A stretch of 64,000 nucleotides of DNA from contig NC_088306.1 in the NCBI RefSeq assembly GCF_032854445.1, positions 27,005,764-27,069,763 on the forward strand. The letters run 5' to 3'. This document shows positions 23,701 to 33,209 of this stretch, in pieces. The translations under genes were made by a program, and so were the position numbers. A model generated the notes under the pieces. It was given only the letters and a program-made list of their open reading frames with translations. It did not search any database and was not told the DNA's origin. The DNA comes from Liolophura sinensis. Taxonomy: Eukaryota; Mollusca; Polyplacophora; Chitonida; Chitonidae. Positions within the stretch are counted from its first letter, which is position 1, and each line of letters opens with the position of its first letter.

Positions 23701-24167
23701 CATAATAATACAATTAAAATCACCGGCCATAATAATAGGCCGGCTTGAAACGCAAAAGGGAACCAAAGAGTGAAAAAAAAAACTTGCCTTTCCCGCTCCC
23801 CAGAGGGAGCGCAGACAGACATTAACCGAAATTTAAAATTATTAACTGAACAATCAACGCAAATAAAACGATCGGACAAATCACGATGGATTTTGTCCAA
23901 CTCAACAAATAAAGAAGATCGGAAAAGGATTCCGACCCAAGAAGAATAATTAGAACCAAAGGAAAATAAACACTTATCTCCCCAGATCGACTCCCAAGAC
24001 TTCTGGATCACCAGAGAGTCAAGGTGAGTCTCCTGGAGAAAAATATTATCATAACTTAAGGATCTGCAAATGGAAGAAAGAACAGTAAACTTATTAGAAT
24101 AAAGCAAACCATTACAATTAATTGAATGAAATGATAAATTAGCCATTACAGAATTATGTTGAGGCAC
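20706..24167 (-). pseudogene. Tx1-like LINE ORF2: endonuclease, reverse transcriptase, C-terminal zinc motif
   Basis: ORF2 begins near 24167 ('MANLSFHSINCNGL', 'NIFLQETHLDS'), the start of an apurinic-type endonuclease that nicks the target. A frame break occurs at the A/T homopolymer near 23771-23782. The next frame (23766-23215) holds 'IIMAGDFNCI', written twice by an in-frame 27-bp duplication, and 'FSDHCFINVQL'. RT begins around 22986 ('SSPGSDGLPKELY', 'FWRPISLLNLHY'). It is interrupted by one TGA near 22461 after 'VPGRSI' and resumes in the same frame with motif A 'CIDNEKAFDRV', 'HQGCALSPLVYVL' and motif C 'FADDI'. Another shift lies near 21570-21600. The C-terminal part (to 20706) holds the CCHC-like 'CLFCGVHWETIEHLFFSC'. 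All catalytic motifs are visible, so the copy is recently inactivated. Confidence 0.9.
23682..23735 (-). repeat. 27-bp tandem duplication inside the LINE endonuclease
   Basis: The unit containing 'caattaaaatcaccggccat' occurs twice in a row, identical, spaced 27 bases. It preserves frame and repeats nine residues including 'MAGDFNC'. It is a local lesion of this copy or an assembly artefact. Confidence 0.9.
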
Positions 24168-24213
24168 AGGCGTGAAGCTTTAGCAAAGGAAAAACAAAAC
24201 AAAAGCATATAAA

Positions 24214-25218
24214 TTATTTTTTCTTTGGTTTCTTCCCTCCCATAGAACTATCAGAGGGGGAGGGAGAGCGGTTTCTACGAGGCAGGGGCGATGTAATGTC
24301 CATCTCAGAATCAGAAGTTGTGTCAGAAAGCCCACTGACCGGGCTATACCGGTTTGGAGTCACAAAGTTGATCGGGGATGCGTCTTTCACAGAACGCCCA
24401 CCTTTCACTATCATACGGTACGTTGGGGACATTTCCCCTGAGAGATCAAGGCGGCGATCCCCCTCATGAGCCTCACCTATCTCTTCCCTGGGAACTTCAT
24501 GTTCAACGTCACCAACCTCTGTATTCTCGACCTGGCCAACATGCTCTTCCCGGTGTGACTGTGGCTGGGTGACATGCAATGAGCTCGCTGTGCCTTCAAC
24601 ACGGCTAGCATAGGAGAATCTTGCCTCCATGTGCCCTTCTGTGTTATGCTTGTGCGAACCACACCTAGCACAGATAACCTGGTCACAGTTTTTCCGCACA
24701 TGCCCCAGAGCACCACATCTGAGGCACTTGGGGTCCCGGCCTGGCACAACAACAAGACCCGGATACCCCTCCACAGAACCCGTGTACGGAATGAGTTTTT
24801 TCTTGTCTTCTGCCACTTCTACCGTCACAATCCGCACACCATTGCAGATTTTGGTGCCCTAATGGTATTGTGCTTCGACTTTTATTACCTTACCGTACGG
24901 GGAGCAAAAGTTAGCGAAAGCTGAGTCTCGCACAAAGAAGGGAACCTAGTGGAATTTAATGGCGATGTGCGACCTGTGGAACGCGGTCACTGAACAATCA
25001 CAGTCAAAACGTCCTACCTTGAAAGGGGCTAGGGCGGATTCAAAGCTCTCCGTGTCCTGAAAGCAGGCAAACCAGGTCCGGGATCCCTTGAGCTGTCCAA
25101 TTGCGGAGATTTTCTTGTCCAGTATACCTACTCCCCGGAAAGCGTCTTGAAGGCCTTTGAAGACTTCCACAGAAGACGGGATGTGCCCTACCAAGGAAAG
25201 GCGAACTGTGTGTTTCAT
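24214..25218 (-). pseudogene. Tx1-like LINE ORF1 with CCHC knuckles and two in-frame TAG codons
   Basis: One reading frame runs from ATG at 25218 to the stop at 24214 (about 334 codons), broken only by TAG at codon 91 (24948-24946) and codon 120 (24861-24859). Frame arithmetic confirms both lie in phase. The N-terminal half ('MKHTVRLSLVGHIP', 'GVGILDKKISAIGQLKGSRT') and 'SPYGKVIKVE' look like an RNA-recognition fold, followed by 'CLRCGALGHVRKNC' and 'CARCGSHKH' zinc knuckles and a Ser/Pro-rich basic tail. The product is the likely RNA-binding protein of the LINE particle. The start codon lies inside the flanking 186-bp repeat. Confidence 0.87.
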
Positions 25219-25401
25219 CCGTAAGAAACGAAGTCATAAATGGCAGCCGTCTTCCGCACGCTCCGCTTGGCAGTGCAAGTTTACCGCCTGCATACTACTC
25301 TCAGTCCGTCCGGGGAGGCAACTGCTTTATCCCATGCCCTCTCACGGCGACGTCCAGCTTTCAGTTGCCCTCCCCATGAACAGGCTAATTTATTGACGTT
25401 T
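25216..25401. repeat. 186-bp direct repeat flanking the Tx1-like LINE (5' side)
   Basis: This is the partner of 20234-20419. In LINE orientation it precedes ORF1 and its last bases supply the ORF1 ATG. If it belongs to the LINE it is the 5' UTR and promoter. If it is target DNA, the LINE starts at or next to its first codon. Confidence 0.93.
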
Positions 25402-26112
25402 CACTGGGAAGGCTGAACGGGGTGAGGCACTAACCCGTAGTTTGAAGCCGAAGGTGTACCTTCTTCGAGGCGTACAGATTCAGACATTAGGTACTCTAAG
25501 GTACCGTGTCCAGGTAACGAGCCATAAACCAGTTGCTTCAGCCTCCAAGATAACGTAAACAAAACACACGAGAAAGCAAACAACGCAAAAGGTTGATAAT
25601 GCAGAAATAACAATGACCCGCAACAACAAGCACAAATTATAGCTTACACAGCAGTTTGGACTAAAAATAATACCCTTCACTTCAAATGAAACGTTTTTTT
25701 TCCTTCCATATATTGCATTTTAGAATGTATCTTAACATGACTGCAAACTGCTGTTGGCTTCCCTTCCGGTCATACGTAGCAACTTGTGGATGGTCGTGGG
25801 TTTCTGCTGCGGCCGTACCACTGAAAAATTCATATACAAGTACGAAGAAGCTTGTCGGCTTTCTTTTCGTAAAAAAGATGGCTTTGTAAGACCCTAAAGG
25901 TTAGTCGGGAAATTAAGTAAACTGCAGTGATGACGTCAACGATGAGCTATCAAAACAACTCCACAGTTGTAGGGAAAGAACCTGGGTGGGTGTGCTGTGG
26001 TCCTGTGTTGTGAACAGATATAGAATGTGCTTAAAACAAATGCAGATGCCTAAAATAAGGACAAATGTTCATTTGTTGTTTAAAACCATAATCGTTGTTT
26101 CTTAGTTTCCTT
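25402..26112. other. Gene-free stretch
   Basis: No supported gene or repeat was found here. Short frames show no family motifs. Confidence 0.5.
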
Positions 26113-26175
26113 TAACGCCGTGGTATAAGTGAAATATTGTTGGGTATGGCGTATAACTCTATCAAAAAAAAATAA
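26113..26175 (+). repeat. SINE family 1, 3'-end fragment
   Basis: 'aacgccgtggtataagtgaa' followed by 'tatggcgtataac' and an A-rich tail near 26163-26176 is a diverged SINE family 1 3' end, as at 43755-43866. Confidence 0.6.
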
Positions 26176-26244
26176 AGTTGGAGTTCCTTTTCATGAATTT
26201 TTTAACATGTATGCTAAATTCACATTAAATTCACCGACGACAGT

Positions 26245-26490
26245 GTTATAGCTGGGAAATGGTAAGACGTAACCGGTGAAATCCGACCTCTTGTCAATTA
26301 ACCGCAGTTAGCCTTTTATTGAAACTGTTCATGTAAAAGCTTAAAAAGTAGCAAATTACACGCACCATGGCTCCCGCGGAAATGAGTAAAAATATGCAAT
26401 GGTGATAACTGAAAAACATTGGACGTCATTTGTATATAATTACAAAATGCTGTATTGTCATCACATTTAACATAAAATCACATTTAAAAG
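26245..26490 (-). repeat. Dispersed repeat B copy
   Basis: In plus-strand text, 'cgacagtgttatagctggga', 'aaccggtgaaatccgacctc', 'aactgttcatgtaaaagc' and 'gtcatcacatttaacat' follow the block order of the family B copies at 49855 and 61255. Confidence 0.75.
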
Positions 26491-28361
26491 ATGTAAAGGG
26501 ACCCGGATGTCGACCAGCATAATCCTGGTGTATGCAGAAATACCACATCGTTAAGATGTACAGCAATGAGAGAAAAACACGGCCTCCTGTTGGAAGGCTT
26601 TAACGGGCGCCGCTAACGGCCTCTTCCAACCAAGACCAAGAGATTTTGTGGAGATTTTCCTGTCCAAGGTTAACATTAAATTAGCATTTTTTTTTCAAAA
26701 TTTGCATGTTTTGCTGTGGTACTACGTCAGTTGTATTGCTAGCCGGGAAAATGGAATGGATTCGCCTGTGACTTCACGGGCCAAGGTGAATTACGACTTC
26801 AGCAGGAAATTCCCCTCTCAGAACAGAAACATTGATGGGGCTTTTCAAAGTTGCTGATGAAAATGCAGCAAGAGAGCCTTGGCAGTGATGCAACGATCGC
26901 ATTACTTCAGTCTTTTTATTTTGGCAAGTTACTGACGAAATTGTTCATATGTGAATAAGACTTGAAGAAAAACCATCTGCGGATGTAAAACTTCTTAGTT
27001 TATTAGTTTATTTCATTTTTTAACGCCGTGAACATGTACATTCACTTTGCAGTACAAGTAAATAGAAAAAACAGCCACGGTTAAAAAAGCACGGAAAATC
27101 GATAACCCTTCATTGACTTGAAGTGTTAAATATGTAAGTAAAATTATGTGTCGCTGTTTAACCGTTGGTCTCTTTCTGTACACGGGTAACACGATATACA
27201 TACTGTATGTACATAAATACATATCTAAACCTTTAATTTTACAAGTATTTTACAATGTACATAGTAAAAAGTTGGAGAGTGAAGCTGGACTCAATAATTT
27301 GTTACAAAAACATAAGATGGCATAAAACTGCATCTTCTCAAAACAGTTGTAGTACAAATCATCAGCCGCCACAAAATACAAAACTCTCGTAAAACATTGC
27401 TTAAAAGGAAAACCTTGATAACTTTCTTACTTGTATCCCAACTGTGAGAGTAACAAAAACTTTAGGCCCCCAGGGAAAATGAGGCAAGCTAGCCTATGCA
27501 TTATTTACCTGAAACATCAATGTGGTCCATAATAAGGAATGGGCATATGCGAAAGTAACGCTAATGATAAAAAAGTCAGCATAAGCTGTGTTTATTTATT
27601 CATTTGCTTCCTGTTTATCGCCATACTGACGAAATTTTCACTTACACAACATGGCGGAGAGTTTTACGGATTACGAGCACTAAAGTCGCAAAAACCATGT
27701 GGACTCCTGCACATACATAAACTTACAACTAACAATAGACACACAATAAATACTAAAGATCGTTGTCTTGCGTAGTTAAAAATTATTTACGTAAATAAGA
27801 AATTCTTAACGAGTACATGCGGCATGAAATTCATGTATATAAATCTAAACATCACAAACATATCCGTTTGTATTTTACGCTACGGAAATAATAAACTTCA
27901 GATATTTTGAATAATTGTTTGAATTATATACCGGTTTTGTACATTTGTATATGATAAAAAAAAGTTAGGAGGTGTGGAGGCTGAGGAGATTAGTTCTCGA
28001 TTGTTTGCAATTTGATGCCTGCTTTTTAAATATTTCTAGGGGGTCAGGTGTTAGGATACATGTGTAGTTGCAGGCAATGCTTTTCAGAGTTTAGCCCCTT
28101 GATACCAAAGACCTGGCAAACCATGTCCTGTTATGCAGAGTGGAACTTTGAACCTAACCATCCCTCAAACCGTACCACACAGCTTTTTCTGTAAACAGAT
28201 ACTTTATATACTTCCGTACAAAGCCGTGAATGACTTTGTAAACTTCAGTGGCTAAAAGCTGTTGACTATGAACAAATAGGCTTGCTAGTTTGGCTTTTGC
28301 AAAGAGATCCTGATATGACGAACTTCGGTCACTGTAAACGAGTTGTAGGCCTCGTTCCTAG
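26491..28361. other. Gene-free stretch upstream of a Gypsy remnant
   Basis: I see no supported gene. The 5' LTR of the Gypsy remnant that begins at 28362 should lie near the right end of this stretch if it is retained. I could not recognise an LTR pair or primer-binding site. Confidence 0.5.
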
Positions 28362-29199
28362 ATGTTTCTGTCTTATCAGAATTCAGTTTTAGAACACAGA
28401 GTGCACAACACAAGCAACCGGGCCTCTTCCGACGCTTACCAACGACTCAAGCACCAAACTTTTCGTATCTGGCTGGAATGGTTCAACCCTTATGCAGATC
28501 TTACGGATATTCCACTTCGTGAGCGAAAACAACACTTACTGATGAGACTGGACCCTCAATCATATGTCGCAGTGGAAAACATGCAACTGAGTGATAGCCT
28601 GAGTTTCCCCAACACAGAGATTATTAAGGAACATTTCAAACTTCAACTAAGATCGAGAGAACAAAAGCAAAATGAGACGTATGAGCTGTATGTGGATGAT
28701 TTACGAAAAATTACTCGAAATGCCTATCCAGGCATTAGTCAGGAGCTCTAAGATGAACTGACATTTGGTCATTTTTTATTTGAAGTGAACAATTATGATC
28801 AAGGGCGCCAACAGCTTTATTTGGCAGCTCCAGTGAAACTGTCTGATGCTGTAAGAACAGTGCGCCAACTTGACAGTGCAAGAAATCTCAGCCAGAGGAA
28901 CTGTCGAGTGAAATCAAGGCCAGTCGACAGCGTGGAAATCGATCATGGAAATCTCACGATCTCCGAAGTGGAACACTGGTAGTTAAATTCAACAGCTTGT
29001 GGAAATAATGAGTCGTATGGAGGTTAGGATGACACAGTTGGAGAGTCAAGTCACTGAGTATAGTAGTAACAGGAAGTCCCGTGTCTGTTACCAGTGTCAT
29101 CAACCAGATCACTTTAAGCGTGACTGCCCACAATTGTCGGGAAACGGAAACCGGGAGGCATGGGGGGGGGGGGTGGTATTGTCTCCCAGGAACCAGTAA
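28362..29199 (+). pseudogene. Gypsy-type gag remnant (second LTR element)
   Basis: The frame at 28362-28751 has capsid-like 'FRIWLEWFNPYADLTDIPLR' and 'YELYVDDLRKITRNAYPG'. After a stop near 28751 it continues at 28785-28982 ('LYLAAPVKLSDAVRTVRQLD'). A CCHC zinc knuckle 'CYQCHQPDHFKRDC' lies at about 29083-29127. A G12 homopolymer at 29162-29173 then breaks the frame. The domain order and knuckle mark a Gypsy gag that packages element RNA. It is non-functional. Confidence 0.85.
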
Positions 29200-32100
29200 A
29201 TGTCTCAAGGATTTCTCACAGTGAACCAAAGAGCAATATGTCACTTAAACTCACAGGACAAGTAGATTTACAGGACTCCAGCTTATATGTGACAGGCGGG
29301 ATAAGCCAAAGAACAGGTTTCTGTAATACTGGATACGGGTGTAACAACAATGGTCTTAAAAGCAGAGGCCTGGCGCAAAAGCGGGCGGTGGCAGCAAAGG
29401 TTTTTACGGCAGGTTACGGGATCACTTCGCACAGAATCCAGAGAATTGACGTGTTCCAGGTTGAGTCCACATCCAACTACGCTTTGGTGGTATAAACAGT
29501 TGTCACCCGATGGTTATAGCCAAGGACTTAGAGGTAGATGCTAGATCGGGATTTCTCCAGTGTTTATGCAACAGAAGTAGCCACAAACCTATCACGATAT
29601 CGCTAAGGATAAAGGTACTATTTAAAGTGGAACGGAAGTGTTCCTGACCACAAAGGTCAGGCGAAAGATGTGACGGGACGAAATGAACACACACGTGGGA
29701 GAAAAATGGCTTGTGCTTTCCGGTTCGCCCGGGTCACTCTGTTGTGATCCGGACATTAACTTTTCTTCAAACGAACCTGCACAGCTGAAACCAGGACAGG
29801 TGACTAGCTGGTTTTATCCACTGGAATCAATAACACTGTGAATGTGCCGTGTTGTTGACCAACCTAAAATCAATGTTAAGACAATGAACAGTATTGCGGA
29901 AAAGCTCACCATTTCTGGGATAAACAAACCGGAGACAGGCAGAGATCGACTGATTGGGCTTATTTCTGAATATACAGATTTTCCTTTAGGATGACATCAG
30001 TCGAATATCACTTATTGAACACTCAATCGACACAGGCACAGCACATGCAATTATACAGCCACCCCGACGTGCATAAAACGGAAGGACTGGAGAAAATAAT
30101 TGAACTTTTAAAGCACGATCTCATTAAACCTTCAACTAGCTCGTGGAGTAGTGCAGTCGTGCTAGCACAGAAGCACGATGGGACACAAATATTCTGTGTT
30201 CGCAATCGCAAACTGAATCGGCATTTCGTGAGGGGTGCTCAACCGATTTTACGAACAGATGACACACTAGAGGCACTGGGTGGATGCAAGTGGTTTTCTT
30301 GTCTTGATTTGGTTAGGGTTTAGTGGCAAATCAGCATAAAGCCATCAGACCGCCATAAACCGCATTTGTTACACATCGATGACAATTTGAATGGCAAGTT
30401 ATGTCATTTGGTGTTACCAACGAACTGGCATCGTTCATGCGATTGATGAATATCTGGATATATTGGCTAGTCTATTTGGATGACGTTGTTGTGTTTGTAT
30501 CCAACCTTGACGAACATTTGTTCAGACTTCGGTGGGTGTTTCAACACTTAAGAAAAGCAAATCTGAAGTTGAAAGGGGAAAAATATAAACGTTCACAATA
30601 GCATCAAGACGGATCCAGAAAAGACTGAGCAAGTACGTGATTCGCCAGTTCCAACGAACGTTACCGAACTCAGACATGTTCTGTGACTCATCACGTACTA
30701 TAAACGTTTTGTACCGAGGTTTGCGTAGATTGCGCGAAGTCTCACCAAGCCACCCCGCATTAACATATCCGGACTTCGGGGGTAGCGCCGCTCTGTTTAT
30801 ATTGGATACTTACGCAAGTGAGGCTGCAATTGGAGGGGTTTTGTCGCAGCGACAGAAATATGGCTCATAGCGTATGATAGAATATTGCACTAAACTACTG
30901 TGCTACTAAACGTGAAGTGTTGGCTTTAGTGACATGCATTGAACATTTCCGTTATTACCTTCTGGGGGAAAATGTTCATTGTGCGCACATATCACATGGC
31001 ATTGAAATATCTTCTACACTTCCGTCAAACATGTGGTCAAGTCGCCAGATGGAGAGAGAGATTTCAGTATTACGAGTTGCAGATCGAACATCATCCCAGG
31101 AGAAACCACGGGAATGCAGATGCGTTATTCAGAAGACCTCGTAGAATTAAGCAGCATGGGGAAGTGTCCGACGGACCAAAAGCAGTCTACATGGAACACT
31201 GTGTCTTATACAGGGAACACTGTGTCTTCTGCAGGAAACAAAGCTACCAATAGATGTTGTTCTCAGTTTGAAGTCGTTAGATATTGCCTTGACATAGCAC
31301 CCGTGTTGGAAGCAATTCGTACAGCTCAAGGGAAACCATCGACAACAGATTTACGGCGTTGCAGTCAATTGACGCGCTCCACTTGGGCAGTTTACGAGTT
31401 CCTGGCCATTTGCCACGGATGTCTGCAACACGTCTACTGAACCATCAAGAAAGGGCAACCATCGACTCGTCTCGAGAAACTTTATGCCGGGCATGCTGGT
31501 GCTTATCTGGGAATATGAAAAACGCAGTGAAAAGCCCAATGCCGAGTTTTGAGGCCAGTCCTTACAGCAGCAGTCACGAAATTTGGCAGATCTTGCGTCA
31601 GAAGTGAAAATCACCCCCAAAGCAAAACATTGCATCTCTTCAGTCGACTCCTGCTGGACGTCCACATCGACATAGTTGTTCTTTCCACGCTTAAAGAAAG
31701 GTAATATCTACATCCTGGTCGCCCAAGACGCCTTTACTAAGCGCCAGAGGCGTGGCCCCTTCATAATCAGAAGACAACGACATGTGCACGAGTCCACGTT
31801 AATGAGTGGGTTGCAAGGTATGCACACCCAAGACTTTTCATTCTCATAGAGGGTCGAACTGTGAGTCAACCATTTTTAAAGGAAATGTGCAATCTCCTGG
31901 ACACTGAAAGACTGGAACAGCCTACCATCTACAGTGCAATGGACAGGTAGAAAACTTCAACAAGTCCATCAAGTCAATGCTGAAAGCTTTGGTTAATGGA
32001 AACGGTACGGACTTGGACGAGCAGAAGCCGGCAAGTTTGATAGCTTATCACTCCAACGTTCAGCTTTTAACTCGGGAAACTCCGTTTGCGCTCTTGTTCG

Positions 32101-32246
32101 GTCGGGAAATGAGATTACCTCTAGACATTATGTTGGGTAGGCCAGATAACCCCAACAACACCGGGTTGGAAACGGCATATAGAAGAGGCAAAGACAAAAC
32201 GACGACAGGAACGCTAATGATTGTACTTGCAGACCCGGTGATGTGA
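29200..32246 (+). pseudogene. Gypsy-type pol remnant: protease, RT, RNase H, integrase
   Basis: Pieces in changing frames follow the Gypsy order. The protease active site appears near 29330 ('DTGVTTMVLKAEAW'). The RT start lies near 30010-30085 ('EHSIDTGTAHAIIQPPRR'), with 'EKIIELLKHDLIKPSTSSWS' and 'CKWFSCLD' after it and RT motif C 'VYLDDVVVF' at about 30470. RNase H is seen at 30757-31144 ('ASEAAIGGVLSQR', 'TKREVLALVTC', 'YYELQIEHHPRRNHGNADAL'). The integrase core is near 31700 ('YILVAQDAFTK') and 31800 ('VNEWVARYAHPR'), and its end at 31977-32246 ('TPFALLFGREMRLPLDIML'). Multiple stops, shifts and a gap before the YLDD motif show long decay. Confidence 0.88.
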
Positions 32247-32599
32247 TCTGGCTCTGAGAAAAGAAATTGTGAATTCAGGCGCCCCTGCTAAGTTTCATAT
32301 AAAGTGGAATATATAAAGACTTAGAAAGGCCACTAAAGCTATTCATTTCAAGGACATCAAGATGCATTCTTCTTCTTCAACAGTAAAGGAGGTTCCGAGA
32401 AAACTCAAACAAACTTCAAAGAAGGCCATGCCACGCAAGTTCACCGAATATGACAGAGATACTGAATGTAGTGAAACTGAAGTACCTTATTTGCATAGAA
32501 ATTTGACAAGTGCATATCGCGCGTATCTGACATTTTCCGGGAGTAGCAAGGAAATGTAGTCAGTACATCTTCGCTTGATTTTCGCAGAGGTTGCAAATT

Positions 32600-32610
32600 G
32601 GGGGGGGGGA
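32600..32610 (+). promoter_or_regulatory. Candidate polypurine tract of the second Gypsy element
   Basis: A G10A run follows the integrase end and a short 3' region. The position fits the polypurine tract preceding the 3' LTR, but I found no matching LTR pair, so this is tentative. Confidence 0.4.
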
Positions 32611-33209
32611 GTTCATCAGATGATGGTTTTGTGCATCAGATTGTGATATTTATCCAGGACCAGTCGTCACATACAACCTGCGTTCTAGACATACTTTATA
32701 CCGTCCAGTATGGCAGGAAAGTTTTTATTTAACAACTGTCTGTGTTTCGAGAACAAGCTGAGACACGAGAAAGACACCTGGATTCAAAAAGGAAAATTGT
32801 TGTTAGGCAGAGAAATTTAATATACATACAGTATAAACAGATAGCCAGTAAGCAGATGGTGAAAGTGATGAACAACTTCATTGATTTCGAAATTCCAAAT
32901 TACATTCCATAAGACAGTTGGTCTAATATAATTTCATGGTAATTTACATACAAAATGGAGTCTTTGTTTGCGAATTATGTTGAATAAAACAGTTCTTGTT
33001 AACCGGACCTAGTTTAGGTATGTAATAGCCTAACGCTAAGCCAAAACTTTTAGTGATACGTCAGATTGTACAGGTGGGCTAGAGTAACACCTAGCAATAT
33101 AGCTGTGTTCTCTGGGTAAAGTACTATGGCATCAGCGATTGTCAGGGACGTCGGTAAATAACAGGAAATGAAAGTTGTTGGGATTTGCTCTCAAATAGTT
33201 AATAGCAAA
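32611..33209. other. Possible 3' LTR region or unique sequence
   Basis: No gene is seen. If the G-run at 32600 is the polypurine tract, this stretch would start the 3' LTR, but no second copy upstream of 28362 was recognised. Confidence 0.35.

Larger units (their letters stand above)
20417..25218 (-). mobile_element. Tx1/L1-like non-LTR retrotransposon
   Basis: This is a nearly full-length LINE on the minus strand: ORF1 with CCHC knuckles, then ORF2 with endonuclease, RT and a C-terminal zinc motif, then about 280 bp of 3' UTR and an A10 tail. The combination of CCHC-type ORF1, 'DNEKAFDRV' in RT motif A, 'FADDI' and a C-terminal 'CLFCGVHWETIEHLFFSC' fits the Tx1 branch of the L1 group. Several members of that branch insert site-specifically, so the insertion site is worth attention. 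Lesions are few: two TAG codons in ORF1, one TGA in ORF2, and a few frameshifts. Confidence 0.88.

Noticed and set aside
24378-24862. Plus-strand frames of 64-97 codons opposite the Tx1-like ORF1
   Set aside because: They are antisense shadows of the CCHC-bearing ORF1.
20234-25401. Reading the 186-bp direct repeats as LTRs of an LTR retrotransposon
   Set aside because: The enclosed ORFs encode an apurinic-type endonuclease LINE with an A tail, and there is no integrase, primer-binding site or TG...CA ends.
28362-32610. Complete second Gypsy element with LTRs
   Set aside because: Gag and pol are clear, but I could not find any matching pair of terminal repeats or a target duplication, so only the coding remnants are annotated.
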